Source of the DNA: Clostridium sp. UBA4548 | Lineage (GTDB): Bacteria > Bacillota > Clostridia > Clostridiales > Clostridiaceae | Direction: 5' to 3' | Assembly: GCF_002387895.1 (NCBI RefSeq) | Contig: NZ_DGLI01000002.1 | Location: forward strand, 81,941-145,940 | DNA length: 64,000 nucleotides | Shown: positions 45,917 through 55,301 of the stretch, piece after piece | Position numbering within the stretch: the stretch's first letter is position 1 | Layout of the letters: every line of letters starts with the position of its first letter | Made by a program: the position numbers and the translations under genes | Notes under the pieces: generated by a model | What the model saw: the letters and a program-made list of their open reading frames with translations, nothing else | What the model was told of the DNA's origin: nothing | Database searches by the model: none

Positions 45917-45945
45917 ATTATATTCTAATGCTATAAATAATTCAA
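45917..45945 (-). promoter_or_regulatory. Promoter of the winged-helix/nucleotidyltransferase gene
   Basis: TTGAAT (45945-45940), a 17-base spacer and TATAAT (45922-45917) on the minus strand. Confidence 0.6.
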
Positions 45946-45964
45946 TATATTTTTATATTAGGCT

Positions 45965-46261
45965 TTACTTTTCCTCAAAATAAAACTTGTCATTACAAGC
46001 ATCTTTGATTATATGTGCTAGATCCTTATCCTTACTTTCTTTTTCATTTATCCATTCTTGAAAGGTCTTGAATAATTCCTCCTTAAAATACTTTGCACTT
46101 ACCTTTGGAAAAAGAGGTAATGTTTCAAATCCAAAGTTCATAGCTTTTTTTACTTCTGATTCATTATATTCAAAGTAATATTTATCACTTCTAAAGCTAA
46201 GTTCTCCTACATTAAAATTATTATTTTCTCCATCTCTCCAAATCAAATTAAACTTATTCAT
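45965..46261 (-). CDS. Small hypothetical protein, 98 residues
   Basis: I do not recognise it with certainty. The product is soluble, acidic and aromatic-rich, with NFNVGELSFRSDKYYFEYN followed by FGFETLPLFPKVSAKYFKEE. The beta-strand then LPLFP pattern is faintly like the N-terminal subdomain of HipA-type proteins, but it is too short and unsupported for that call. It lies between the glucosaminidase and the phosphonate regulator on the same strand, with separate spacing on both sides. Confidence 0.55.
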   Translation of the reverse strand: MNKFNLIWRDGENNNFNVGELSFRSDKYYFEYNESEVKKAMNFGFETLPLFPKVSAKYFKEELFKTFQEWINEKESKDKDLAHIIKDACNDKFYFEEK

Positions 46262-46387
46262 ATATATTGCTCCTCATACTCTATTTTTTATTCAACATAT
46301 TTAGTATTTACATGATTTATTTAAATAATTATCAATATATAGAAGTTTCTTGAATATATTTCTGTAAAAAACTATCCGCAAATACAA

Positions 46388-46419
46388 ATGCATCTTAAAC
46401 TTTAAAGTTTAAGATGCAT
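46388..46419. terminator. Perfect 32-base palindrome after the glucosaminidase gene
   Basis: Two 16-base arms (ATGCATCTTAAACTTT and its complement) meet without a spacer four bases beyond the minus-strand stop. The position fits a transcription terminator; the T-tract beyond it is weak. Confidence 0.6.
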
Positions 46420-46423
46420 AAAA

Positions 46424-48967
46424 TTAATTTAATACAGGAATATCAAAAATTAATATAGGCTTGTCCATTTGATCTACAAGTCTTTTAATGTTTAGGGTTT
46501 GCTTATATGCCCAAGCTACATCCGTTGCATATTGATGCCACATATAATTTTCAGTTAAATTCCATTTCATTTTATATAAAGTGTTTTGTTTATATGTTGG
46601 GTTAGCAATGTATCCTGAGGCTATCCATTTAGCTCCACCTAAAATTGCAGAGTCAACAGAAAACCAACCTTCTTTGTATGCAGTTTCTGATCCCCACATA
46701 TTGGCATCAGAATCATATGCACCAATTCCAAACATATTATAAGTAACTTTAGGTTCAACAGCTTTATCTACAACTACTTGATATCCACCATCTGCAGTTG
46801 GAACTTTTTTATGAAGTACTGATACTGAAATACCATTAGAGAGCATTGACTGCCCATTTCCAGTCTCTAGTAATGCATGGGATATTAAGTATATTGGATT
46901 TATATTAGCTTCCCTAGCAGCTCTTAAGAAAACCTCACCTTTTCCTTCAAGAACACCTTTTCCTACTAAAAGCTTATTTAAATCATTAACTGATATTCCA
47001 TCAACATAAGTTAATCTTAAGAACATATATTTTCCACTTGGATCATTAATAAAATTCTTTGGATTCATATAGTACTTTATTTCATCAAAAGTTGCTGGTC
47101 CACGTCCCCAAGTTACATTTGCTTGCTTCTGTACCTCTTTATTAACCCAATAGTCTAAACTTGAATTTGTATAGCTATAATTAACCACTATTCCATTATT
47201 TACTATACTAAAAGTATTTATATATGCTGTCCCATCTTTCGCATAGGATATTAATTTTATAACGTGGCTTCCTACTGAAAGCTTTAAGGTATCTAACTTA
47301 TATGAAAATCCACTGTTAGCACTATTTGTATATTGTGGATAAGCTGTTCCAACATCTGTTCTGCTTAATCCTAGTGTAGCATCTCCATTATAAACCCCAT
47401 CAACGTATACTTGAATGGTAGTTACACCTGCTGCATTAAGAGCCCATCCAGAAATATTTAAAGTATCCGAATTAATCACTTGATTATCACTGACAGTTTC
47501 AATAAAAGTATAAGGACTCGGTTTTGTCATAGTAAAATTAGTACTTGTTTTGCAAACACTACCATCAACCCCGTATGCTTCTATAACCAAAGTATGACTT
47601 CCCACACCTATAGTGTTTTTATCTATGACTAAATTGAATCCACTATTACTTGAATTTGTATATACCGGGAATGCTGCGCCTACATCTGGTCTACTTATCC
47701 CAATAGTAGCATTATCTCTATGAACTCCATCTATAAATACTTTTATTTCCCCAACACCAGATGCATTTAGTGACCATCCATTTATTGTTAAGTCTTTATT
47801 ATTAATAACTTCTCCATTTTTTAAGGTATCAATATATGTGTATGGAGCTGGTTTATCTAAATAAAAACTTAATGTTGACGAATAAATAGTGCCATCATTT
47901 CCAGTAGTAGTCATTTTAATGGTATGTTTTCCAGGGGCAACCAAGTTTTTATCTATATTAAACTTAAATCCACTATTACTTCCGCCTAAATACGCAGGGA
48001 AAGCCTTCGCAACATCCGGCCTACTTATTCCAATTGTAGCATTTCCTATATAGGTATCATCAAGGTGTACTTTCATTTCTTTTACACCAGCTGGACTTAA
48101 AGACCAACCTTGGACATCAATGTCCTTATTAGCTATAACCATACCATCCCTTAAATTGTCTACATTAGTGTAAGGTTCAGGTTTCCTTAGGGTAAGTTTA
48201 GTTGTCGTAGAATACTCACTTCCATCATTACCAGTAGTTACCAACTTAACTTCATGGCTTCCTATTGAAAGTAAGTTTTTGTTAATAACATACTTAAACC
48301 CACTATTTGCTCCACCTGTGTACATTGGAAAAGCCGCTCCCACATCAGGTCTACTAATTCCAATGGTAGAGTTTCCTAAATAATTATTATCCACAAATAC
48401 CTTCATTTCCTTTACTCCTGATGGGTTTAGGGACCATCCTTGTAATAAAATATCGGTATTATTAATGATATCATCACCTTTTAAGGTATCTATAAATGTA
48501 TATGGTGCAGGTTTTCTTATGGAAAAACTTCTTGTTGCTATATATTCAATGCTGTCGTTACCTGTAGCCACCAATTTAACTTGATGTTTTCCAGTTGAGA
48601 CTATATTTTTATTTATAATATATCTAAAACCACTTTTGTCACCATTCACATAACCCGGAAACGCTGCATTTACGTCTGGTCTGCTTAGTCCCGTATTTGT
48701 GTTTCCTATATAATTATTGTCAAGATAAACTTTTATTTCTTTTACCCCTAATGCGCTTAAGGACCACCCCTCTAAGAGAATATCCTTGTTATCCACAATC
48801 ATACCCTCTGTTAAACTATCTATATTAGTGTATGGTTTCAATGATGTCATTGACGTACTAGTCATAGTGGAGGCAAAAACTCTACTTTCTACTGTGAAAA
48901 ACTGTAGAAAAAGCACAAGCGAAAATACTATACCTAGTACCCCTGTAAACGTCCTTTTTTTATTCAT
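46424..48967 (-). CDS. Secreted glucosaminidase with five Ig-like surface repeats
   Basis: An 847-residue protein: signal peptide (about 1-32, ending RVFA), five copies of a 110-residue beta repeat (about 45-595) with the core GWSLNPSGVKE and SRPDVGAAFP, then a C-terminal N-acetylglucosaminidase domain (about 620-830). The latter has FLRAAREANINPIYLISHAL, the catalytic Glu of LETGNGQS (near 701), YNMFGIGAYD and GWFSVDSAILGGAKWIA. It should cleave peptidoglycan glycan strands at the cell surface; the repeats probably bind wall or a glycan. It is co-transcribed with the amidase 18 bases upstream, which has the same repeats. Confidence 0.88.
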   Translation of the reverse strand: MNKKRTFTGVLGIVFSLVLFLQFFTVESRVFASTMTSTSMTSLKPYTNIDSLTEGMIVDNKDILLEGWSLSALGVKEIKVYLDNNYIGNTNTGLSRPDVNAAFPGYVNGDKSGFRYIINKNIVSTGKHQVKLVATGNDSIEYIATRSFSIRKPAPYTFIDTLKGDDIINNTDILLQGWSLNPSGVKEMKVFVDNNYLGNSTIGISRPDVGAAFPMYTGGANSGFKYVINKNLLSIGSHEVKLVTTGNDGSEYSTTTKLTLRKPEPYTNVDNLRDGMVIANKDIDVQGWSLSPAGVKEMKVHLDDTYIGNATIGISRPDVAKAFPAYLGGSNSGFKFNIDKNLVAPGKHTIKMTTTGNDGTIYSSTLSFYLDKPAPYTYIDTLKNGEVINNKDLTINGWSLNASGVGEIKVFIDGVHRDNATIGISRPDVGAAFPVYTNSSNSGFNLVIDKNTIGVGSHTLVIEAYGVDGSVCKTSTNFTMTKPSPYTFIETVSDNQVINSDTLNISGWALNAAGVTTIQVYVDGVYNGDATLGLSRTDVGTAYPQYTNSANSGFSYKLDTLKLSVGSHVIKLISYAKDGTAYINTFSIVNNGIVVNYSYTNSSLDYWVNKEVQKQANVTWGRGPATFDEIKYYMNPKNFINDPSGKYMFLRLTYVDGISVNDLNKLLVGKGVLEGKGEVFLRAAREANINPIYLISHALLETGNGQSMLSNGISVSVLHKKVPTADGGYQVVVDKAVEPKVTYNMFGIGAYDSDANMWGSETAYKEGWFSVDSAILGGAKWIASGYIANPTYKQNTLYKMKWNLTENYMWHQYATDVAWAYKQTLNIKRLVDQMDKPILIFDIPVLN
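47190..48835 (-). repeat. Five 330-base (110-residue) repeats, diverged
   Basis: Each unit encodes PYTxIDTL...GWSL...GVKE(M/I)KV...GNATIGISRPDV...SGF...GNDGS. Units differ from one another far more than those of the neighbouring amidase. Confidence 0.85.
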
Positions 48968-48985
48968 ATTTATTTCCCCCCCTAA

Positions 48986-51900
48986 TTACTGTGATGCTAA
49001 TATTCCACTCACTATAGCATTAGCCATTCTTTCTGGATCATAAATCTCCATATCAATTTTAGAGTCAACAAAGCAACACTCTACTAACACAGAAGGCATT
49101 GTAGTTTTTCTTATAACACTAAAATCTCCATACTTAATTCCTCTATTTTTAAATCCCAACCTAGAAATACTATTAGCTATATTCGATGCATAAGATTTAT
49201 CAACGCTTGAATCTTTGTAATAAAAAACCTCTGTTCCATTAGCTACTCCATTAAACTTATTAAAATGGATAGATACAAAGAAATCTGCCTCATTTGCATT
49301 TGCTACATAAGATCTCTTATTCAAAGAATCCGTTATATCAACTGCTGTTTTTGGTAGTGTTTCAATAATTGTATATCCATGAGCTTTTAGTTTGTTTATT
49401 ACTCTATTTCCCACATCTCTTATAACATCAGCTTCAACTCTTATGCCCACAGCTCCATTATCACCATTTATATTGTGACCTAGATCTACTGCTATTTTAG
49501 GCTTAACATACTGCTTTATATTATCAGTTTGAACAAGTTTCACATCAATGGCTTCAATTACATCGCCTTTTCCAACAACTCCAGACATTACGCCGTCAGC
49601 AACCCAACCTTGCCAACCTTGACCTCTGACATAAGTTCTATATATTACATGGTAACCACTAGGAACCCCTTCTAGTTTAATTCTTATTGCTTCTATGGCA
49701 CTTCCGCTACCTGGTGTTCCTACTACTTGTCCATTTTCAGCCCAAGTGCTTTGCCACCCGATGCCATTTATACTTACTTGATACTTGATTTTCATACTCT
49801 CAGTGGTATTATTCAACATTAATTCCATAGTATCTAAATAATAGCGTGAATTATCCGTTGCACCCACTTCAACACCACTATCGGCATAAGCAGACCATCC
49901 CAAATTAGCTATGTGAGCCCTATAGTTCAAAGTTACCTCTGCTCCATTATTTATACTGAATATAACACTAGTTCTAAAAACGCTACCGTCTAATCCATAA
50001 GCCTCAATTACTAGATTATGTCTCCCTAGCTTTAGACTTTTTGTGCTTATACTCATATTATATCCACTGTTAGCTCCACCTATATACTTTGGAAAAGCTG
50101 CAGCTACATCAGGCCTGTTTAGTCCAATGGTTGCATTTCCTATAAAGTTGTTATCTATTAATACTTTTATCTCTTTCACACCAGATGGGTTTAATGACCA
50201 TCCTGATAAATTTATTTTTTCATCCTCAATATTACCTAAATCTCTTCTTATAACTTTCCACTCATTTAATGTATCAATATGAGTGTAAGGTTCTAGTTTT
50301 TTCAAGGTAAATATTGTTGTTGACACATATTCACTGCCATCATTTCCTATAGCTTGTATCTTAACTTCATGACTTCCAGCTGGAATTAAATTTTTGTCTA
50401 TAGTATATTTAAAACCACTATTAACACCATTTATATACCCTGGAAAAACTTTGTCAATGTCAGGTCTACTTAATCCGATAGTTGCACTTCCTAAAACCTT
50501 ATTATCAACGTAAACCTTCATTTCCTTGACTCCTGATGGATTTAAGGACCAGCCTTCTAATTGTATGTTTTCGTCATCTATAACCATTCCATCCTTTAGA
50601 GTGTCTACAAAAGTGTATGGAGCAGGTTTTTTTAGTGTAAACTTTGTTTGAGATGTATATTCACTACCATCATTTCCTACAGCAATCAACTTAACCTCAC
50701 GTGTCCCTGCAGGAATTAAGTTTTTATCAATTGTATAGGTAAAGCCACTTTTATCAGCATTTGAGTACTGAGGAAAAGATCTCCCCACATCCTCTCTACT
50801 TAGTCCAATAGTAGCATTTCCCAAGTATTTATTATCAACTTGAACTTTTAATTCTTTTACCCCTGATGGATTTAATGACCATCCTGTTAAGGTTATATTA
50901 TTATTGTCTATAATCGCTCCATCCTTTAAGGTATCTACGAAAGTATATGGAGCAGGTTTTTTTATTGTAAATTTTACTTGATATATATATTCACTACCGT
51001 CATTTCCTATGGCAATCAACTTAACTTCACGATTTCCTGCTGGAATCAAGTTTTTATCAATAGTATAAGTAAATCCACTTTTACTAGCATTTGAGTACTG
51101 CGGGAAAGCTTTGCCCACATCCTCTCTACTCAGTCCAATAGTAGCATTTCCCAAGTATTTATTATCAACTTCAACCTTTAATTCCTTTACTCCTGATGGA
51201 TTTAATGACCATCCTGTTAAGGTTATATTATTATTGTCTATAATTGCTCCATCCTTTAAGGTATCTACGAAGGTATATGGAGCAGGTTTTTTTATTGTGA
51301 ATTTTACTTGAGATATATATTCACTGCCGTCATTTCCTATGGCAATCAACTTAACTTCATGATTTCCTGCTGGAATCAAGTTTTTATCAATAGTATAAGT
51401 AAATCCACTTTTACTAGCATTGAAATACTGGGGGAAAGCTTTGCCTACATCTTCTCTAGTTAAGCCAAGTGTAGCACTGCCTAAGTAGTTATTATCAACA
51501 TGAACTTTTAACTCCTTTACCCCTGATGGATTTAATGACCATCCTGTTAAAGTTACATTATTATTGTCTATAATTGCTCCATCCTTTAAGGTATCTACGA
51601 AGGTATATGGAGCAGGTTTTTTTATAGAAAAACCTATGGTTACTTCATACCTACTATCATCATTTCCAATAGAAACAAGTTTAACCTTATGACTTCCTGC
51701 TGCAACTAAGTTTTTACTAATAGTGTACTTATAACCACTATTTGCTCCATTCACATATCCTGGGAATGCCTTGTCTACATCTTCTCTACTTAATCCAATA
51801 GTTGCATTTCCTAGATAATTATCATCAATAAAAACTTTTAGTTCCTTTACTCCACTTGGATTTAATGACCATCCATTAATATCAATATCTGTATTATTTA

Positions 51901-52066
51901 TAATCGTGCCATCCCTTAAACTATCTACATATGTATAAGGCCTTAGTGTACTTACTGAACTATTTACTGTAGAAGCTAGCACTTCTAAATTAACAGTTAA
52001 AGCTTGTACTGAAAATACAAAAAAAGATATTATTAGGCAATAACTAACAATCAATTTCTTTCTCAT
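48986..52066 (-). CDS. Secreted N-acetylmuramoyl-L-alanine amidase with six Ig-like repeats and ChW repeats
   Basis: About 1026 residues: signal peptide (about 1-31), six 110-residue repeats (about 42-705), three ChW repeats (about 713-845; LGWSAYADSGVEVG, GWQSTWAENGQVVGTPG and GWQGWVADGVMSG), then an Amidase_3 domain (about 855-1026). The domain has DLGHN, SIHFNKF and VLVECCFVDS carrying zinc ligands and the catalytic Glu. It cuts the bond between MurNAc and the stem peptide. ChW repeats are characteristic of Clostridium surface proteins. The ATG at 52066 is preferred to the TTG at 52069. It is the first gene of a two-gene lytic operon. Confidence 0.92.
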   Translation of the reverse strand: MRKKLIVSYCLIISFFVFSVQALTVNLEVLASTVNSSVSTLRPYTYVDSLRDGTIINNTDIDINGWSLNPSGVKELKVFIDDNYLGNATIGLSREDVDKAFPGYVNGANSGYKYTISKNLVAAGSHKVKLVSIGNDDSRYEVTIGFSIKKPAPYTFVDTLKDGAIIDNNNVTLTGWSLNPSGVKELKVHVDNNYLGSATLGLTREDVGKAFPQYFNASKSGFTYTIDKNLIPAGNHEVKLIAIGNDGSEYISQVKFTIKKPAPYTFVDTLKDGAIIDNNNITLTGWSLNPSGVKELKVEVDNKYLGNATIGLSREDVGKAFPQYSNASKSGFTYTIDKNLIPAGNREVKLIAIGNDGSEYIYQVKFTIKKPAPYTFVDTLKDGAIIDNNNITLTGWSLNPSGVKELKVQVDNKYLGNATIGLSREDVGRSFPQYSNADKSGFTYTIDKNLIPAGTREVKLIAVGNDGSEYTSQTKFTLKKPAPYTFVDTLKDGMVIDDENIQLEGWSLNPSGVKEMKVYVDNKVLGSATIGLSRPDIDKVFPGYINGVNSGFKYTIDKNLIPAGSHEVKIQAIGNDGSEYVSTTIFTLKKLEPYTHIDTLNEWKVIRRDLGNIEDEKINLSGWSLNPSGVKEIKVLIDNNFIGNATIGLNRPDVAAAFPKYIGGANSGYNMSISTKSLKLGRHNLVIEAYGLDGSVFRTSVIFSINNGAEVTLNYRAHIANLGWSAYADSGVEVGATDNSRYYLDTMELMLNNTTESMKIKYQVSINGIGWQSTWAENGQVVGTPGSGSAIEAIRIKLEGVPSGYHVIYRTYVRGQGWQGWVADGVMSGVVGKGDVIEAIDVKLVQTDNIKQYVKPKIAVDLGHNINGDNGAVGIRVEADVIRDVGNRVINKLKAHGYTIIETLPKTAVDITDSLNKRSYVANANEADFFVSIHFNKFNGVANGTEVFYYKDSSVDKSYASNIANSISRLGFKNRGIKYGDFSVIRKTTMPSVLVECCFVDSKIDMEIYDPERMANAIVSGILASQ
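49945..51943 (-). repeat. Six tandem 330-base (110-residue) repeats, units 2-4 nearly identical
   Basis: The phrase encoding KPAPYTFVDTLKDG recurs at 51601, 51271, 50941 and 50611, an exact 330-base period. Units 2, 3 and 4 differ at only a few codons, while units 1, 5 and 6 are more diverged. Confidence 0.92.
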
Positions 52067-52100
52067 CAATTCTATTCCCCCTAATTAAATTTCTTATTTA

Positions 52101-52129
52101 ATTATAATAGAAATAAATTTATTATTCAA
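52101..52129 (-). promoter_or_regulatory. Promoter of the amidase-glucosaminidase operon
   Basis: TTGAAT (52129-52124), 17-base spacer, TATAAT (52106-52101), followed by GGGGGAAT before the amidase start. Confidence 0.6.
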
Positions 52130-52211
52130 TTGCATGTGTGATTATTTTTGTCTTTATATAAAGGTTTATGTATATTTATTTCAGTAAATGCAATATTATA
52201 TTGAAATAACT

Positions 52212-52241
52212 GTTTTTTTTCAACATAATTTGTTATATAAT
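52212..52241 (+). promoter_or_regulatory. Promoter of the pseudokinase gene (T-tract plus TATAAT element)
   Basis: G at 52212, eight T, and GTTATATAAT starting 20 bases after the G; TATAAT at 52236-52241. The geometry is identical to the element at 3711. Confidence 0.6.
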
Positions 52242-52303
52242 TAGTATGACATTTTTATGGCTGTCTTTTGAATTATCTTGAAAACGAACTTAGGAGGATT
52301 AAA

Positions 52304-53599
52304 ATGAATTTAACAACAATACTTCAGATATTAAGAAAACATCTACCTATAATGGTAGTAATAACTTTAGTAGTAGGTATTGGTAGCTTTTTTTATGGCA
52401 AATCAGTGTCTAACACTATCTATACTGCTGAAACCTCTGTGACAATTTCAGAGTCAAAACCTAGAGAGGAAGTTACAAACTCTAGCAATTCAATTTACAT
52501 TAAAAACTATGATGAATTTGATCTTTATACTAAACATATAAATACTTATGTTGATCTAGCAAATTCAAAGGTTGTAATGAATAATGTAATTGAAACACTA
52601 AATCTAGATATGAAAATAGACGAATTAAGAACTAGAGTAAAGGTGGCTAGCGAAGGAAATACTGGATTTCTTACTATATATGCCACAACTTCAGATGCAA
52701 AGTTATCTCAACAAATAGCTAATCAATATGCTAAATCTTTAAAGGATGTAAGTAAATCCATAAAAAATGAGGATTATGTTGTATTAGGTGCTGGTGCTCC
52801 TGTACCAACTGCAATTGAAACTGTAAACACTTCATTTTTCGGCAAAGTTGGTGTCTTATTAGGACTTATGATTTCTTTAGCAATAGTGTTTTTACTTGAG
52901 ATGAGGAAGGATAGGGCAAAGTTAGATTCTGCCATAGAACAATTATCAAACGTTCCCGTAGTTGGAATTGTATCTAATACTGACTTGGACAACTCTAATC
53001 CTGAACTGAAGAATTCAGTTCAATATGATAATCTTCAAACTAACTTAAGTTTCCTTTTAGAGGAAAATGATTCTAAAGTGGCTGTAATTACATCTCCAAT
53101 TGAAGATGAACTTACACCTTCTATGATTGCTAAAGTTGGTAAAGCTTTTGCTAACAATGGCAGTAAAGTGCTACTCATAGATTCTAACTTTAGGACACCT
53201 AGCTTACAACAGGAATTCAATGTAAGCAATTCTAAAGGTCTTGCTGATATTTTATTAAAAGATGCTGATATTAATCAGTGTTTATCTACTACTTCATTAG
53301 AGAATCTTCATCTTCTGAGCACAGGTTCAACTTCAATGAACTCAACTAGTTTACTAGGTAGTAAAAAACTAAGATCTTTACTTGATAATCTATCTAGGGA
53401 GTATGATGTTATTTTAATTAACTCATGTCCTATCCTTACATCGCAGGGCACTTCAGCACTTTCAGAATACTGTAATACCCCTATACTTATTACCGCTTCT
53501 GAAAAGACAAAAAATAGTGAACTTAAAAATAGTGTAGATGTATTAAATAAACTAAATGCCAAGATACTTGGTATTGTACTTAATAATAGCTTAAAATAA
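52304..53599 (+). CDS. Wzz-type chain-length protein fused to an inactive tyrosine-kinase domain
   Basis: The 431-residue protein aligns along its length with the kinase at 3796: two membrane segments (about 16-36 and 178-198) around a Wzz domain (ANQYAKSLKDVSKSIKN), then the kinase fold (VSNSKGLADILLKDADINQC). The ATP site is gone: SPIEDELTPSM (near 264) stands where GEGKST should be, Walker A' is LLIDSNFRTPS with the second Asp lost, Walker B is LINSCP, and there is no C-terminal tyrosine cluster. The frame is intact and promoter and ribosome site are strong, so it is probably a functional pseudokinase that pairs with or modulates the active kinase. The ATG at 52304 follows AGGAGG. Confidence 0.88.
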   Translation: MNLTTILQILRKHLPIMVVITLVVGIGSFFYGKSVSNTIYTAETSVTISESKPREEVTNSSNSIYIKNYDEFDLYTKHINTYVDLANSKVVMNNVIETLNLDMKIDELRTRVKVASEGNTGFLTIYATTSDAKLSQQIANQYAKSLKDVSKSIKNEDYVVLGAGAPVPTAIETVNTSFFGKVGVLLGLMISLAIVFLLEMRKDRAKLDSAIEQLSNVPVVGIVSNTDLDNSNPELKNSVQYDNLQTNLSFLLEENDSKVAVITSPIEDELTPSMIAKVGKAFANNGSKVLLIDSNFRTPSLQQEFNVSNSKGLADILLKDADINQCLSTTSLENLHLLSTGSTSMNSTSLLGSKKLRSLLDNLSREYDVILINSCPILTSQGTSALSEYCNTPILITASEKTKNSELKNSVDVLNKLNAKILGIVLNNSLK

Positions 53600-53619
53600 T
53601 TTATTATTTTAATTAAATA

Positions 53620-53664
53620 AAATAAATCCCCTATAAACAATTCTTGTTTATAGGGGATTTATTT
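53620..53664. terminator. Strong bidirectional terminator
   Basis: A 21-base stem (arms 53620-53640 and 53644-53664) with a three-base loop lies between the convergent pseudokinase and rmlD genes. Confidence 0.92.
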
Positions 53665-53682
53665 ATTGAAACTTAAAACCTA

Positions 53683-54567
53683 CTATACTTCTTCAACATT
53701 TTTAATAAACTCTTCTAAGGCGTCTTCCCATGTTCTCATGGAATTCCCAACTGTGCATCTTAGCATCATATTATCTAAAGATGAGAAGGTTGGTCGTTTT
53801 GCAGCACTGTTAAACTGTTCTGAGGTTACTGGTTCCACAGTACAATCTATTTTAGCTAACTCTACTATGGTCTTAGCAAAGTCATACCAAGTACATTCTC
53901 CTTCCCCAGTACAATGATATATTCCATACTCCTCCGTAAGTAAGAGCTTTATAATATGATATACTAAATCTTCTGCATTAGTAGGATTTCCTCTTTGGTC
54001 ATTTACTACTTTAAGCTGACCTCTTTCCTTTGCAGCTTTAATTATAGTTTTTACAAAGTTTTTTCCATAATATCCATAAAGCCATGATGTTCTTACTATA
54101 AAATATTTTGAAGAAAACTCTCTTATATACTCTTCTCCTAAAGACTTAGTTTTTCCATAAACACTTACTGGACTTGTTTTATCATATTCTCTATATGGAG
54201 TTGACCCATCACCTTGAAATACATAATCTGTAGAAATATGAATAATTTTTGCACCAATTTCTTCTGACACTATGGCTAAGTTTCTCGGACCTATGCTATT
54301 AATCTTAAATGCTAAATCCTCATTGGTTTCACAACCATCTACATTAGTGTATGCAGCACAATTTATTACTGCTTCAGGCTTTTCCTTGTGCAATACTTTT
54401 CTTACAGACTTTAGGTCTGTTATGTCTAGTTCCTCAACATCATAAGCAATTATTTCGCAACCTCTTACTGCCTCTGGTATTTCTCCTAATTCTGAAGTAC
54501 CTTGCTTAAGTATATTAATGAATTGAGTTCCTAATTGTCCTTTTGCTCCTGTTACTAATATCTTCAC
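53683..54567 (-). CDS. rmlD: dTDP-4-dehydrorhamnose reductase
   Basis: A short-chain dehydrogenase of 294 residues with ILVTGAKGQLGTQFI (NAD(P) site), NCAAYTNVDGCE, STDYVFQGD, and the catalytic YGKTK near residue 130. It performs the last step to dTDP-L-rhamnose. It lies 43 bases after rmlC on the minus strand and ends the rhamnose unit against a strong terminator. Confidence 0.94.
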   Translation of the reverse strand: MKILVTGAKGQLGTQFINILKQGTSELGEIPEAVRGCEIIAYDVEELDITDLKSVRKVLHKEKPEAVINCAAYTNVDGCETNEDLAFKINSIGPRNLAIVSEEIGAKIIHISTDYVFQGDGSTPYREYDKTSPVSVYGKTKSLGEEYIREFSSKYFIVRTSWLYGYYGKNFVKTIIKAAKERGQLKVVNDQRGNPTNAEDLVYHIIKLLLTEEYGIYHCTGEGECTWYDFAKTIVELAKIDCTVEPVTSEQFNSAAKRPTFSSLDNMMLRCTVGNSMRTWEDALEEFIKNVEEV

Positions 54568-54610
54568 TATATATTCCTCCCAAGTTAGATAATATTTTAT
54601 TTCATTACCT

Positions 54611-55168
54611 CTAAAAATTTACCTTAAGCTCTTTAAGTGGTAGTGCTTTTTTATCCTTATCAGATAGTAATATGTTTTCAATATTATCTAATGGCCATTC
54701 TATTCCTACTTCTGGATCATTCCATAATAAGCTTCCCTCAAATTCAGGATGATAAAAATCAGTACATTTATAGACAAATTCAGCCTCTTCAGAGGTAACT
54801 AAAAATCCATGAGCAAAGCCTTCTGGTACATAAAACATTTTTTTGTTTTCTTCACTTAAAAACACTCCATACCATTTCCCATAGGTTTCTGAATTTTTTC
54901 TTAAATCTACTGCTACATCATACACTTCACCTTTTATTACTCTAACTAGTTTTCCTTGAGTATGTTCAGTTTGGAAATGCATTCCCCTTAATACTCCTTT
55001 ATTGGATTTAGAGTGATTATCTTGAACAAAATTCATTGATAAACCTGCTTCTTTAAACTCATTGTAATTATAAGTTTCCATAAAGAAACCTCTGCTATCT
55101 CCAAATACCTTAGGCTCAATTACATACAAATCTTTTATATCTGTTTCTATAAACTTAAAATTTCCCAT
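54611..55168 (-). CDS. rmlC: dTDP-4-dehydrorhamnose 3,5-epimerase
   Basis: A cupin-type epimerase of 185 residues: PKVFGDSRGFFMETYN near residue 20, QDNHSKSNKGVLRGMHFQ with the catalytic His (near 62), VDLRKNSETYGKW and YVPEGFAHGF. It epimerises C3 and C5 of the 4-keto-6-deoxy sugar. A hairpin between rmlB and this gene may reduce its transcription relative to rmlAB. Confidence 0.94.
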   Translation of the reverse strand: MGNFKFIETDIKDLYVIEPKVFGDSRGFFMETYNYNEFKEAGLSMNFVQDNHSKSNKGVLRGMHFQTEHTQGKLVRVIKGEVYDVAVDLRKNSETYGKWYGVFLSEENKKMFYVPEGFAHGFLVTSEEAEFVYKCTDFYHPEFEGSLLWNDPEVGIEWPLDNIENILLSDKDKKALPLKELKVNF

Positions 55169-55243
55169 AATATTCTTATAGTTTCATTGCATGCAATAAA
55201 ACTATAACTACACATCCTTTCCTCTTCATATTATTTACATTTT

Positions 55244-55281
55244 AAAAATGCCCCCATCAGCTCATGATGAAGGCTTTTATT
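55244..55281 (-). terminator. Hairpin between rmlB and rmlC, possible partial terminator
   Basis: CATCA and TGATG form the inner stem and GCC with GGC the outer, with a T-rich stretch after it on the minus strand. Read-through is expected, since rmlC and rmlD belong to the same pathway. Confidence 0.5.
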
Positions 55282-55301
55282 GTTTTATAGCTCAATATCC
55301 T

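Noticed and set aside
45965..46261. 98-residue protein as a HipA-type toxin component
   Set aside because: Only a loose N-terminal resemblance, no kinase domain and no HipB-like partner nearby.
49945..51943. Regular repeats considered as a CRISPR array
   Set aside because: The 330-base units are coding throughout, in frame, without short repeat/spacer structure; no cas genes are present.
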